Of a stretch of 64,000 nucleotides of DNA, positions 34,480-45,905 are shown in pieces. The stretch's first letter is position 1; the number at the start of each line of letters is the position of its first letter. The notes beneath the pieces were generated by a model, which made no database searches, was not told the DNA's origin, and saw nothing but the letters and a program-made list of their open reading frames with translations. The stretch comes from Vitellaria paradoxa (Eukaryota > Streptophyta > Magnoliopsida > Ericales > Sapotaceae). Both the position numbers and the translations under genes were made by a program. The stretch spans positions 2,200,562 through 2,264,561 of the forward strand of contig CM034241.1 of assembly GCA_019916065.1 (NCBI GenBank), given 5' to 3'.

Positions 34480-34880
34480 GAAGTAATATGTTTGATTTGA
34501 CATCTTCATACTACTACGTGTATTTTAAAATCGTGCGAATTTCACTGAAACTTGGTGGTAAAACGTAATTGGGTAAGAGTAGTACCAAATTAGGCTTACG
34601 TTACACAAACTAGGCTTGAATTGTATAAGAGCTAATGTCTAATTGGAAATGTGGGGTCATGCGGGGCACTTGCTCTAAATGGGAGAGATGTAACAAACTA
34701 ATCGAGATGTAGGCATGTTAATGGGAGATTAGGCGTACTACTATTGAGATACAGTAAAACCCTTCATATCTCAGGTCACCTGTTGTAGATGCATAGTACA
34801 ACGAATTTTAAAATCTAACTGTCATCAAGTTCTTTTGAAACTTCGTGTTTAAGCGTGCTTGAAATAGGGTAAGGCTGTGT
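34480..34880 (+). mobile_element. Degraded Cassandra TRIM relic
   Basis: TTTTAAAATCGTGCGAATTT ... GTAAAACGTAATTGGGTAAG, followed by AGAGTAGTACC, tracks the 5S-like LTR domain. Then ATTGTATAAGAGCTAATG (primer-site position), GGAAATGTGGGGTCATGCGG (internal) and, in a second LTR, GTTTAAGCGTGCTTGAAATA. The order matches the intact element at 26025-26799. Heavily mutated. Confidence 0.55.
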
Positions 34881-35838
34881 TTGTTTGTTGGGTTATTTCG
34901 AGTAATTGAATTATTTTTTATCAAATTGACTTTAGTTATGTGTTTAATTAGCAGTGTTAAAGTTTTGGACTACACTATTTATTCCCTAAAATGGGGGATA
35001 AGTAATTTCATGAGGTGGTAATATTACACATCCCCCACCCTCGAATTTTGCTTCCTACTGAAACTTAATGATTTCAAAATTATTTTCTGTTGCATTTCAT
35101 ATCAAATTATATATTTTATTCTACTTTATATTCTATCAATTAAACGTCAAAATAATAATAATAATAATAATAATAATTATAATGATCTTACATAAAAAAA
35201 AAAATAATCTTATGTTATATCCTTTCAAATATTATCTTATAGTATTATTTATACTTTATTATCTAAGTCAACTATCAAGTTGAATTACTCACTGGGTAGC
35301 CCCAAGTTACATTTAACCGAATTTAAAACGAAAAATATTATTCTTTAATATGTGAATTGTTACAATCACATTTTAAAGGAAGACCGGCTATTTGTTTTGG
35401 CCAAGAATGCTCAAAGAAAGATATCTCAAAAATAAAATTAATTAGGTAAATTTCATTTTATCCTCTTGAATTTTTACTCGAAATTTCATCACTTTAGGTT
35501 CTGAGTTTTGTTTTGTAATTATTTATTTTATATTTTTAATAATTTAGAGTTTGAGTTTTAAATTGGTCACAATCTCTCAATTCAGTTACTATTTTATGCT
35601 TACACTCTAACGGTTAATTGTTCAATTTTCAAAAACAAAATAATCAACGAAGGAAAATAATGCGAATAATTAAAAAATCGTGTCCTTAATTGTTGCAGAT
35701 CAAAATTTACCATATCAATCAACTCAAAACTCTCTAACCCTAAGGTATTTACAGGATATTATTCTAGATCATAATAAAATTCTAATTATTTACAGTGTGT
35801 TTGTTGCGATGTAAAAGACAGATTTTTCACTTCTTTTC
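34881..35838. other. Intergenic with (AAT)n microsatellite
   Basis: 35150-35176 is an AAT repeat. Otherwise AT-rich, with no gene recognised. Confidence 0.5.
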
Positions 35839-35851
35839 ATTGTATTTGGCT

Positions 35852-35991
35852 CCCCCCAGCCCTGGCGCACTAATTGGAGGGTTTACTCCTCTCGCAGTCG
35901 GTCGCTGGTTCGAATTCGGTATGGGTATGGTATATTTAAATGGATATAGTAGTTCGGAGACTTTGCTATACCTTTGGCTTTCAAAAAAAAA
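35852..35991 (+). mobile_element. tRNA-derived SINE with perfect 13-bp target duplication
   Basis: About 140 bp. It starts CCCCCCAGCCCTGGCGCAC and carries a pol III B box GGTTCGAATTC near 35908. It ends TTTGGCTTTC plus A9. The flanks ATTGTATTTGGCT at 35839-35851 and 35992-36004 are identical. B box, A-tail and long duplication together identify a SINE mobilised by LINE machinery, and the intact duplication says it is fairly young. Confidence 0.9.
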
Positions 35992-36204
35992 ATTGTATTT
36001 GGCTTGGAAAAATAATAGTTACATCAGGTTAACATTCAACGTCAAGTGTAAAATATATATGCATAAATTTTAGAATTAAGAGACAAACAAAATAATGTGA
36101 TATATGTGATTTTATATTTTTTTTCTACCTCTGTATTTATTACATTAAAAAATTAATAAATACAAGCGTGTGATACTGTCCAGCTGCCAAAAGTTGTGTT
36201 TAAG

Positions 36205-36357
36205 TTCCGTTTGGAGTGATAAAAAATTTTAAAAAAATAGTAAAAAATTATTAAAAAATTTTAAAAATTATTCATTTTTATCTCACAAATTACGAATATA
36301 CAACTTATCTCATTTTATCTTATTTTATCTCACTTCTTATTATTCCAAACGTACTCC
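36205..36357. mobile_element. MITE, family D copy 2
   Basis: TTCCGTTTGGAGTGATAAAA and, at the right, the reverse complement of TACGTTTGGAATAATAAG form near-complete inverted ends. The core ATCTCACAAATTACGAATAT matches 5553-5693 in inverse orientation. This is the best-preserved member of the family in the window. Confidence 0.65.
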
Positions 36358-37055
36358 TAATAATTTTTTGAGCAGTCCCATCCCATGTAAATTGAACACG
36401 AAACTTCGTGTTCATCTGGCTAGCTCCAAAGGAGCCAAGGACACTGTTGAACGGTCAACCTTCACCTTGTCATTGAAATTAATTGATTGAAGTTTACTTT
36501 GGTAACAAAGAAAAAATGTCGCTTGATTTTTTTTTTATTTTTAATAAGTTTTAGACATATTAGTAGTATTTATAAAATATAATTCATAATAAGATAATTT
36601 ACATATATGTGCCAAAAAAAAAAAGGTTGGTTTTTTTTGGAGTTGAAGGTCAATTTTTCAATTGGAAGTTTATTTTTTTATAATTTTTTTAATGAATATA
36701 AATAACACGCTTTCAAATATGTCAAACGGTAACCAAATTTTAATAAAAAAATCGTGTTTAAAAAAATAGGAATATTATATAAAATGAAATAATTGAAAAT
36801 AAGAATTGACTTCTTGTGCGTGATCAACGAAGCCTAAGAAATCCAGATATATGGAAGATAAACGATGAGCTCCTCATAGATGATCCCGATAATCACAAGC
36901 AAAATTCAAGGGAAAGAGAAAATCTCATGATCCAGAAAAGGGGAAAACAAAATATCAAAAAAGAAACCCAAGAAACTAAAAGAAGTTCATGAGGAATGCT
37001 TGCGTCACTCCCTCATGGGAAATTCTGGGTGCAATATAGAATTGTAATAGCTCCA

Positions 37056-37095
<40 letters not shown>

Positions 37096-37124
37096 GCTAT
37101 TGGCATGTATAATGTTTTCACTTT
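36358..37124. other. Intergenic, AT-rich
   Basis: Nothing recognised beyond a (TA)n run at about 37070-37093 and poly(A/T) tracts. Confidence 0.5.
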
Positions 37125-37310
37125 ACTTAATTTTGATGGTTAATTCAACTGATAAAATTTTAAATTTGTTCTTTAGTAGTTATTAGTTCGACTCTTTTCA
37201 TGGTCACCATTAGAGAATTTATCTGATCGTTAATTTTAAAATTTTAAGAATTAGTCGAGATGTGTACAAATTAGTTCGACACCGGTTATCTTAAAAAAAC
37301 AAAAAAAAAA
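37125..37310 (+). mobile_element. SINE-like retroposon, copy 2
   Basis: Sister of 6935-7095 with TTAGTTCGACTCTTTTC (B box) and AAGAATTAGTCGAGATGTG. It ends in an A-rich tail with CACCGGTTATCTTAAAAAAA. It sits about 190 bp beyond the stop of the minus-strand gene at 37496. Confidence 0.5.
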
Positions 37311-37495
37311 GAAGAAAGAAAAAAGTTTTCCCTGCTGCTTCACATATAATCCAGCAACAAGGCTAGAATTTTGGCTAGACGTATTTGTAATTAATTACAA
37401 ACCCAAAAGAGAGTAAACTCGCTGTGATTAACAAACGAATCATAAAATCTTTTCGTTCCTTGGTTAATTTACATCTCCTTACAAAGCTTTCTTAA

Positions 37496-37909
37496 CTAGC
37501 AAGTAGATGAGGAGACGGAATTGGACCTCTGCAAGGAATAAGAAGAAGAGGAAGAAGAATTATTATTCAAGAACTCGATGCAATCCTCTATGGCTTCAGC
37601 CCGATAAGAGTCGATGGTGTCCGCGTATGACCTTGATCTTCCCAAGCTAGCCGAAGAAACTTTGCGCGAAGATCTTCTACTGCTACCTTTAGTGCTACTA
37701 GCCATGAAACGAATCGCTCTTGTAAACTTATCTCCAATACTTGTTAAGAATCCCTCTGATGATGGGGAATTCGAGCTTTTGGACTCCCTCAAGCTCCATA
37801 TTGCAATGACACTTCTCTTGTTTCCTCCAACTTTGGTCCCACTAATTCCTTGCTTATGATCATAAACATCAAGACTAAAACCCACTCTCTTACTCATTTT
37901 TCTCCACAT
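37496..37909 (-). CDS. Small Ser-rich plant protein ('josephin-like' family)
   Basis: 137 aa from the first ATG (37907-37909). The start MWRKMSKRVGFSLDVYD matches the MxRKxSKRVxFSxDV start I associate with this family. Conserved tail blocks follow: SSRKVSSASLGRSRSYADT, YRAEAIEDCIEFLN and LQRSNSVSSS. Databases call such proteins josephin-like, but at this length there is no Cys/His deubiquitinase core. The Ser-rich, basic composition and RSxS motifs suggest a disordered, phosphorylated protein. Function is unknown. On its own strand the 5' leader contains a (CT)n run (37944-37972 region). The frame stays open upstream to a GTG, but no ATG is lost. Confidence 0.8.
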   Translation of the reverse strand: MWRKMSKRVGFSLDVYDHKQGISGTKVGGNKRSVIAIWSLRESKSSNSPSSEGFLTSIGDKFTRAIRFMASSTKGSSRRSSRKVSSASLGRSRSYADTIDSYRAEAIEDCIEFLNNNSSSSSSYSLQRSNSVSSSTC

Positions 37910-37926
37910 CACAAACACATATGTTC

Positions 37927-37976
<50 letters not shown>

Positions 37977-38319
37977 GTGAAGATGGAGGGAGCTGGTGAG
38001 GAGGTAGAAGGAATTTCCTGGCGGTTTGATCAGAGGGAAAGAACAAAAGAGGAAGGAGAGGAAGGAAAAGAAAAAGGAAGTTTCAAACTTGAGGACTATA
38101 TGGGTTGATTGGTTGTCATGAAAATTTGTGCCTATTCAAAGAGTTTGACTGTGTACCAAACATGGCGTTAAGTTTACGCACTCGTACAGTCATATTAGAT
38201 GCGCATGCATGGGTCATTCACATGGGGTCGGCATCTATATGCATGTAGTTCCATTGACTATGATGTCATTTCCATGTGTATGTATGTATATGGCCCACAC
38301 CATGTTAGTTGGTTATTTA
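37910..38319 (-). promoter_or_regulatory. Upstream region of the small Ser-rich gene
   Basis: A (TA)n then (GA)n tract at about 37928-37974 lies just before the start codon. It would be a CT-rich leader on the transcribed strand. A purine-rich segment follows to 38090. The foldback element begins 411 bp from the start codon. Confidence 0.35.
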
Positions 38320-38872
38320 CAGCAATGCTACGATTACATCCATTCATTTACACCCAGCCAAAACGACGTCGTTTTGGCCTTAAAAAATAAAAATAAATAA
38401 ATAAATAAAATAAGGACGGAAGAAGCTGAAAGGGTTCGCCAGAGCTCCTCTGTCGGCACGAGTCTAAGTTCGCCGGAGCTTATCTCTCATGGCGGGAGTT
38501 CGTCGAAACCTAAATCGTTCACAGCTCAAGCAAATCGGTCCCTCTCCCTTCCCCAACCCAACCCCTCTCTCTCGCGGTGAGGGGAGTGGTGGAGGAGAGA
38601 GAGTACGTAGTCGGCGAGAGAGAGGGGTTGGGTTGGGGGAGGGAGAGGGACCGATTTGCTTGAGCTGTGAACGATTTGGGTTTCGACGAACTCCCGCCAT
38701 GAGAGATGAGCTCCGGCGAATTCAGATTCGTGCCGACAGAGGAGCTTGGGCGAACCCTTTCAGTTTCTTCCGTCTTCAAATTTTTTTTTTTATTTTTTAA
38801 GGTCAAAACGACGTCGTTTTAACTGGGTGTAAATGAGGGTGTAAATGAATGGGTGTAATCGTAGTATTGCTG
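38320..38872. mobile_element. Foldback transposon, long inverted repeat
   Basis: Arms 38320-38575 and 38614-38872 are inverted copies around a 38-bp loop. Both begin CAGCAATRCTACGATTACA and contain CAAAACGACGTCGTTTT and GCGGGAGTTCGTCGAAACC. The innermost 150 bp are nearly identical. TTA flanks both ends (38317-38319 and 38873-38875), a 3-bp duplication as in PIF/Harbinger elements. The 78-aa and 103-aa ORFs on opposite strands are the same sequence read from each arm. A transcript would fold into a hairpin of about 250 bp. Confidence 0.85.
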
Positions 38873-39522
38873 TTACATCAAAGGATCATATGCTTAGGCT
38901 TACGTATATAGTTTGTTTGTTTGGAAGTAAATTTCATTTTCCGGCCTTCTCGAGTTTTATGTAAAATTTTAGTTTGGAATTGAATTTCTTTTAAAACAAT
39001 TAAGGGCATAAATTTTTAATTAAAATCCTAGGTAGCTCCTTAATTTATAAAATTTCAGATAAAATTTAAAAATGCAAAGTTAAATTTGCCCTATAGTTAA
39101 TAACATGTCTAAAAATTACAAGGAAAAATTAAAAAAAAAATAAATTTTGGTAAAAAAAATCGTATAAAAAATAAAACCAAAAGAAAAAAAAAAAAACAGC
39201 TTCTACATATATGTTATCAAATTGAGCCTTGATTTTTTAGTCGAATTGTTCTATCATAAAAATTTATCCCAAAAAATTATTAAAAAAAAAAATTAAACCA
39301 GGGTAATTCTGTAACTTAAATTACACATCAATAATTATTTTAATATTTAAAATAACAAGTCCGAAAGTCATGCATGATTGCCCTAAATGTATGAACAAAA
39401 TAATTATCTAGATTGTTCGGGACCCACAATTATATATTATATTCAGTTTATTCAAAAGGTAATATACTGGACTTCCTCTTTGTTTGCTTATGACCGTTCC
39501 ATCTCTATACATAAATTTAGGC
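38873..39522. other. Intergenic, AT-rich
   Basis: No gene or element boundary recognised. Confidence 0.5.
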
Positions 39523-40033
39523 TACATTTGGGGCACAACAAATCTTTAAAAATTTTTAAAAATTTTTAAATATCTCTATAAAATTTTATATATTTCCATT
39601 TTCTTAAAATTTAAAAAATGTTCAATATCTTTTTAAAAAAAAAGTCAATAACTAGAATTTGGTTAAACAAACGGTAAAAATTTTTTTGCTATTCTCACTA
39701 TGGACTCCCAAACGATTAAATGACACCCACTTTAACTATTTTTTGTGACTTTTTAAAACCGTTCCAACGGATTGTAGAAATCATTCCAATGGAATTGCAT
39801 GGGCAACTCTCATTCAAACGGTTTCTACAATTCGTTTCGATAGATTATAGTGTAAAGAAGTCATGACTGGTTAAAATTTTGAATCCGTTTAAACGGAAAT
39901 CCGATCCGTCTGAACGAAATTTTACTATTCATCTCTAAAAAATACGATTTGAGCAGTGTGTATCAAATATAAAAAATTTTTCCAAATTATATTTTATCTT
40001 ATTTTTTCTTATTTTTTGATGCGCCATACGCAA
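39523..40033. mobile_element. MITE, family B relative
   Basis: Carries the family B core of palindromic AAACCGTTCCAACGGATT and AATCCGTTTAAACGGAAAT blocks and the TTTACTATTCATCTCTAAAA phrase. It has long T/A arms and GGCTACATTTGGGGCACAAC at the left end. The right end (TGCGCCATACGCAACC) is only loosely inverted to it. Confidence 0.4.
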
Positions 40034-40164
40034 CCTTATTTTATCTAATATACTCTTTACCCATTTCTTTTTATCACCATGCATGTATGCATTTCACTTT
40101 TGTCTAGATTTTCCACGACTAAATACTATCATCTTATCTAAAATGTAGTGCAATGTTATTGTGT

Positions 40165-40203
<39 letters not shown>

Positions 40204-40336
40204 TAAAGAAAAATTATTAAAATTTCTTGTCTAAAATGTAGTGCAATGTTATTGTATTATATTAAGGAAAAATTATTAAAATCGAGATTTTACTTTCTTG
40301 TCTAAAATGTAGTGTATATATATATATATATAAAAG
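40034..40336. repeat. Triplicated CTAAAATGTAGTG phrase around (TA)n tracts
   Basis: CTAAAATGTAGTGCAATGTT occurs near 40138 and 40232, and CTAAAATGTAGTG again near 40301. TA microsatellites (40167-40199 and about 40315-40332) lie between and after them. Local slippage-type duplication. Confidence 0.6.
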
Positions 40337-41152
40337 AAGGTTGTTAAAATCGAGATTTTACTTAAAATCGGTAGAGGATCCAAAAATCGTATCGTAAAAT
40401 CGAATCGTAAAATAGTAAAATTTTACCAAATTCCTATAAAGTGAAAATATAGTCTATTATGTTACAAATTTTCATTTAGAGCTTCTATTTTTTTGGATAA
40501 GTTAATAATTTTATTAATAACAGAAGAGAGAAAAGATATATCAAGAAAAATGCTATACACAAAAAATTACTCATATTAATAAAATGAATTCTCAATAAAG
40601 TTCACAAAAAATTTTATATCTGGTTTTATATTCCTTTTACCCAACTACACAATTGAGACTATTACCATGATTTGTGTGATCTATACAATTGATATTAAAA
40701 TACCGACTTCATTTTATCCTAATTTTTAGATGTATTTGTAATATTTTATTATATGTTTCTTGGTTTCTATCTTAACTACTACATTTAATTTATGATAATC
40801 AATTTGGTGCAATAACGCACATGGTTCTCAACTAATGTAGTATAATAAATAATAGTGTTATAAAATAAAAAAAATCTAAAAAAAAAGTAATAAGTGAAAT
40901 AGTTGTGGCACATTACTTAAAAAAAATCATAAAAATCTATTTTATTTGACAAAATTATACAAAAATCGCTTAATTTATAAAATCAGTAAAATCACTTATA
41001 AAGTCGAGATTTTACTGATTTTATGTCCCAAAATTGAGATTTTATCTATTTTGCCCTTATTAAGATTTTACATAAAATCGAACAAATTTTTCCACTCTAA
41101 CATAGTAAAATCATAAGATTTTAAGATTTAAATCGAGATTTTAACAACATTC
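40337..41152. mobile_element. Candidate DNA transposon with AAAATCGAGATTTTA ends
   Basis: The left end AAGGTTGTTAAAATCGAGAT and the right end, read inward as GAATGTTGTTAAAATCTCGA, are inverted. Near both ends, AAAATCGAGATTTTAC-type palindromes recur. The 816-bp body is non-coding. No target duplication was identified, so the superfamily is open. Confidence 0.5.
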
Positions 41153-41431
41153 ATATTAAGATTTAGATTTATTTGAAGACTTGTATATTTATTATTTTAA
41201 ATAAAAAAACTTGTTAATACGCATTAATTTAATATAAAAAAATTGTCATTTACGTATCGTGTAACATCTTTTATGACTTATGACACTAAAATTTTACTAA
41301 CAGACTCTGTTTTTTTTTTTTTTTTTGGGTAAATTTAAATTCAAAACATGATTGTTCTATTAAAAATAAATTATGTTACATTATGCCCGAATAATTTGTT
41401 AGAATATATTATTAGAATGATGTTTAATGGG

Positions 41432-42176
41432 TGTTATTTCCAACCCCGAATAGTTACCCGGGACAATTCAGAACCGAGCGACACTTAATTGCGCATGCCC
41501 TGGTCGGTCGTGTCTCGATCGGTCGTGTCTCGATCGGCCACCTCCGAACTCAGGACCCAAGCAAACGCTGATAGCATGATTGTTCCAAGCACATTGCAAT
41601 ACGCTTTCGTAAAGCATCCCACGAGATCTTTGCCTATAATTCAGTAATTCTCTCGTCTATAATTCAACAATCCTCATCAATTGGAAGGCAACGGCTTATC
41701 CCATAATTTTTATAATTGGGGGCAACAATTATGGGATCCCCACATATTCCATAAGTGTAAGAATATTCACGCCTCCTAACGGACGCGATCTCTATTGATT
41801 ACCTTCCCATTCTCGTACCATATTTAGACCTATAAAAATGAGACTCCAACAATTATGTATGGTATGAAATTTTCATTAAGCCAAAATGTTGCCAAAATTT
41901 TTATTATTTTCTGTTAACTTAAGTATTAGAAATTTTTTGGTGGACAAATTCTTTGGTAAACACTATTCTCTGCTAACTTAAACACGAAGATTATTTGGCA
42001 GATAGATTCTTTGGCAAGCATTATTCTCTACTAACTTAAGAGAAATAGGAATATTATAATTTATTTACACAGTAGATTCTTTGGTAAGTCAATCGTTTAT
42101 ACAGAAGATTAGTTGCTCGAGATTCAAAAGGTCGATTGTTTGAGGTTCGAAAGGTTGGTTGTTCGGGATCCCAACA
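41432..42176 (+). mobile_element. Probable solo LTR of a Ty3/gypsy element
   Basis: Starts TGTTATTTCCAACCCCG and ends GGGATCCCAACA, 745 bp. It is GC-richer than its surroundings at the 5' side, with a promoter TATAAAAA (41831-41838) followed by ATTCTCTGCTAACTTAA phrases repeated three times, as in Tat/Ogre-type LTR ends. No primer site or gag follows. Flanks show no clear 5-bp duplication, so truncation is possible. Confidence 0.5.
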
Positions 42177-44044
42177 AGACTTACAAATATAGTGCATCAT
42201 TACTGTTGATAATAATTTTAGAATTATATATGCATATCTGAATTATTTTCATTTAAAACATTAAGTTATGATAAGTTATTTTAATAGAATATGATTTTTG
42301 AATAAAAATTTATTCTAGGTATATATTCTTAGCACATTAATTGTAGATATATGCTATAGTCATTGGCTAATAATTAAGCAAACGATCGAGGACTAAACAA
42401 ATTTGTAGGGACATAAGAGAGAGAGAGAGAGGGGGGGGGGGGAGAGATGCTAGTGTGAATTGTATCAAACGAACTATGGGAATATGTGGTTTACAAGATA
42501 ATATGTTTGGTCAAAAGAAAAGGGATAAGGGTTATGAGAATTTATGATCATTAAAAAAGGATATGATATGAATGGGAAAACAAAAGAAGCAGCGTTTCTT
42601 TTAATGTGCTTCCTCCTTTCAGCCTACCCAGCCTCTTACTTTTCCACCCATGTTGCAAGCATCTGTTCCAAGAATCAGAATTTCTAGAGAGTGTGATGCG
42701 ATGGATATATAGTCCGAAGGTTTTGATTTGATGAATCCCGACTGTTAAGTTTCCCGAGAGCGGAGGTAAGTCAAATTTAGGCTTTTTTTTTTTAATGAAA
42801 AAATTAATTTTTAATTTTCTTATAATTTTTTCATTTTATATTTTTTAATTACAATTTGATTTTTTTTATAAAAGTTGTAATTTTTGAATGTATTAATTTC
42901 ACACGTGAAAATAAAATTAAAAAATTCATGTTCGAAGATATTAAAAAAATATTTTTTAATTAATTAGGAGTGAGTTCGGGTTCAATCTTTTTCTAAAACT
43001 CAAAAAAATAAATAAATAAAAATATAAAAAAATAATGAATGGAGGAATCAAGCTTAAAATTTCGGATCTGTGTATGTTCACTGGCCAACTCTAATAAGCG
43101 CTGTGAGAGAACACGATCATGACAGTAATTAGCATAAAACTCCATTTCAATGCATCTTCTCTAATAGAGAATATTAGTGGTGGGTGGGGTACTATGGTGA
43201 ATAATAGGGAAGGGAACCAACCCATCTTTTCCTTTATTTGCTTTGTCTCACCAAAGGGATTCTTGTCTTGGAAAATACTATTTTGATGGGAAATGGGAAT
43301 CTCTCTCTTCTCTCTCTCTCTCTCTCTCTCAGGCTTGATTTTGCTTGGAGGATGAGTTCAAGTTTTCCGCCACTGTAATTGTTTTAGAGGACAATTCTCC
43401 TTGTTTCTAACATTTGCATTTACCCCCATTTGCATTGAAGATGAAACAATTGGGATTCTTCAATTTCTTACAGCTAGAATTTATGAGAATTTGACTTCAG
43501 ATTGCATAGTTGGACTACAACTCCTGATATTAGTGAATAACGAATCTTTCAACTTCTACACAACCACTAAAGGTTTACACTTGGCAATGGGTTCGGGAGA
43601 TGACACATGCAATTTTATTTATTTCTTCTTATTATTAGACATTTATTAACAGGTGTTCAAGCGCCTATTAGTTGTAATAATATTTCACACTTACATTTTT
43701 TTATAACTCCATCAAAATATAAGATATTATTACGTGAAATGTATTTATTAGTTTTAAATGAATATTCCGAACATAATAAACAAGATCCTTATTATTATTA
43801 TTATTTGAGTGGTTGTTTCATCACACTTAACAAACTTTTTAAAAATAGTTTTCAAGCTAAAAGAATCTTCTTATGATTTTTTATAATTTTGAAATGTTTA
43901 ATCAACTCTTTCGGAGAAGAATTCCAATTAGAAATCGTTCTTACAAGTTATTTATAACAAGATTAGACAAATTAGTTTTAAAAAATGATAAGAAGAGTTA
44001 ACACTATGCATAATATTAACTCAATAATAATAAATCTTTGGATT
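42177..44044. other. Intergenic, no gene recognised
   Basis: Contains a GA/G12 microsatellite (about 42416-42446) and a CT run (43297-43330). The 82-aa and 89-aa ORFs at 43401-43876 overlap out of frame, are AT-rich and show no domain. I do not call them. Confidence 0.45.
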
Positions 44045-44480
44045 GTTGAATTTTAGTCTCGCCTATTTTTTAAAAATGGAAAATTATATTCAAGTCATAC
44101 TTGGTAATCTTTTAAAGTTATTAGTCACACTAAAAAAAAAAGTATTGTTTTTAAGTCACATTAATGTGGAAAGTTTTGTATTTAAGTCATACTTTTGAGT
44201 GGGTCCCACGAGTTTGTTTTAAATATAATTTATAATATGATTTAAATGCCCTTTTTCTATAATTAACTGAGATGAAGTTGCCGAAAATTATGGAACCGAG
44301 AATCACGTTTTCAGTTTTTGTTTCATTCCTTATAAATCGCGTGAAGATATAGTGAGATAAAAATCTGTTAGAGGATTATATACGAAGGAATACACACGGA
44401 TTACGCGAGTTTGTGCTATGAGATTAACGTCGGTCGAATGAATATATACGGATCTGGATTACGTATTTAAACACATGACC

Positions 44481-45420
44481 GCGGTACTGTTTTTTTTAGG
44501 ATGCATGCTCGTTCAAAAACAGTACCGCATGACTCTATCATGCAAATATCACATGTAAACACAAAAATAGTTCACATATCAAACGAATGACCGACAGTAC
44601 CGCATGTGTGACAGTACCGCATGTGTGCGGTACTGTTTTTTTTAGGATGCATGCTCATTCAAAAACAGTACCGCATGACTCTATCATGCAAACATTACAT
44701 GTAAACACAAAAATAGTTCACATATCAAACGAATGACCGACAGTACCGCATGTGTGACAGTACCACATGTCTGCGGTACTGTTTTTTTTAGGATGCATGC
44801 TCGTTCAAAAACAGTACCGCATGACTATATCATGCAAACATCACATGTAAACACAAAAATAGTTCACATATCAAACGAATGACCGACAGTACCGCATGTG
44901 TGACAATACCACATATCTGCGGTACTGTTTTTTTTAGGATGCATGCTCGTTCAAAAACAGTACCGCATGACTCTATCATGCAAACATCACATGTAAACAC
45001 AAAAATAGTTCACATATCAAACGAATGACCGACAGTACCGCATGTGTGACAGTACCACATGTCTGCGGTATTGTTTTTTTTAGGATGCATGGTCGTTCAA
45101 AAACAGTACCGCATGACTTTATCATGCAAACATCACATGTAAACACAAAAATAGTTCACATATCAAACGAATGACCAACAGTACCGCATGTGTGACAGTA
45201 CCACATGTCTGCGGTACTGTTTTTTTTAGGATGCATGCTCGTTCAAAAACAGTACCGCATGACTCTATCATGCAAACATTACATGTAAACACAAAAATAG
45301 TTCACATATCAAACGAATGACCGACAGTACCGTATATGTGACAGTACCACATGTCTGCGGTACTGTATTTTTTAAGATGTATGCCCGTTCAAAAACAATA
45401 CCGCATGACTCTATCATGCA
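44481..45420. repeat. 146-bp satellite, six full units plus a partial seventh
   Basis: Units start with GCGGTACTG at 44481, 44627, 44773, 44919, 45065, 45211 and 45357, each exactly 146 bp apart. The seventh breaks off near 45420. Copies differ by only a few substitutions. Every unit holds a perfect 14-bp inverted repeat, GCGGTACTGTTTTT ... AAAAACAGTACCGC (44481-44494 and 44515-44528 in unit 1), with a 20-nt spacer containing ATGCATGC. Further CAGTACCGCATGTGTG copies follow in each unit. Confidence 0.95.
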
Positions 45421-45439
45421 AAGAATGGTGCTGTTTTAA

Positions 45440-45590
45440 TGAGGTACTGTTTTATTATGCGGTACTGTTTTTTATGCGGTACTGTTTTATTATGTGGTAC
45501 TGTTTTTTGTGCGGTACTGTTTTTATGCGATAATGTTTTATTATGTGGTACTATTTTTTATGCGGTATTGTTTTATTATACTGTTTTCCT
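45440..45590. repeat. Short GCGGTACTGTTTT(A)TTAT tandem run
   Basis: About nine diverged copies of a 16-18 bp unit (GCGGTACTGTTTTTTAT) follow the satellite and use the same core octamer. They look like an amplification of one stem arm of the 146-bp hairpin. Confidence 0.8.
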
Positions 45591-45745
45591 AAATAGTTTT
45601 GATTTTGTTTCCAAAAAATCAGTTTTGCTTGTTTTGTAAAGAAGATGGAAAGTCGCGGAATTAGGTTTTTCTCAAACAGTTTTGATTTTGTTTCCAAAAA
45701 TCAGTTTTACTTACTTTATAAAGAAGATGGAAAGTCACGGAAGTT
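45591..45745. repeat. Tandem duplication of about 80 bp
   Basis: AGTTTTGATTTTGTTTCCAA ... AAGAAGATGGAAAGTCRCGG occurs at about 45594-45657 and 45678-45740 with few differences. It lies inside the candidate element and next to the satellite. Confidence 0.75.
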
Positions 45746-45905
45746 ATGAGTAAAGTGTGCACTATTTTCGGATAAAACTGGCAGTTTTGAAATGTAGTAA
45801 AAAACGCGTGATGTCCTTTTTTGTCTTTTTGTTGCAAGTGTGACTTATTCACAAGTAAGTTTTTTGGGTATGACTTAAATCATTATAAGTACATAAATAG
45901 TGACC

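Larger units (their letters stand above)
44085..45905. mobile_element. Candidate element enclosing the hairpin satellite
   Basis: TTCAAGTCATACTTGGTAAT with TTAGTCACAC on the left is mirrored on the right by the reverse complement of TTTAAGTCATACCCAAAAAA with AATAAGTCACAC. This suggests degenerate terminal inverted repeats around everything from about 44085 to 45905. No transposase or clear target duplication is seen. Tentative. Confidence 0.3.

Noticed and set aside
35900..35915. tRNA gene suggested by GGTTCGAATTC
   Set aside because: There is no cloverleaf. The box sits in a 140-bp unit with A-tail and 13-bp target duplication, so it is a SINE.
37496..37918. Longer reading of the small Ser-rich protein from 37918
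   Set aside because: That codon is GTG. The first ATG in frame is at 37909 and matches the family start.
38464..38806. Overlapping ORFs of 78, 103 and 95 aa starting MAGVRRNPNRS
   Set aside because: The same peptide appears on both strands because it lies in the arms of a palindrome. A foldback element explains it.
43401..43876. Two overlapping ORFs (82 and 89 aa)
   Set aside because: AT-rich, overlapping in different frames and without recognisable domain or splice context.
44481..45420. CRISPR-like array
   Set aside because: The 146-bp units are near identical along their entire length with no variable spacers, and the DNA is plant nuclear. It is a satellite.
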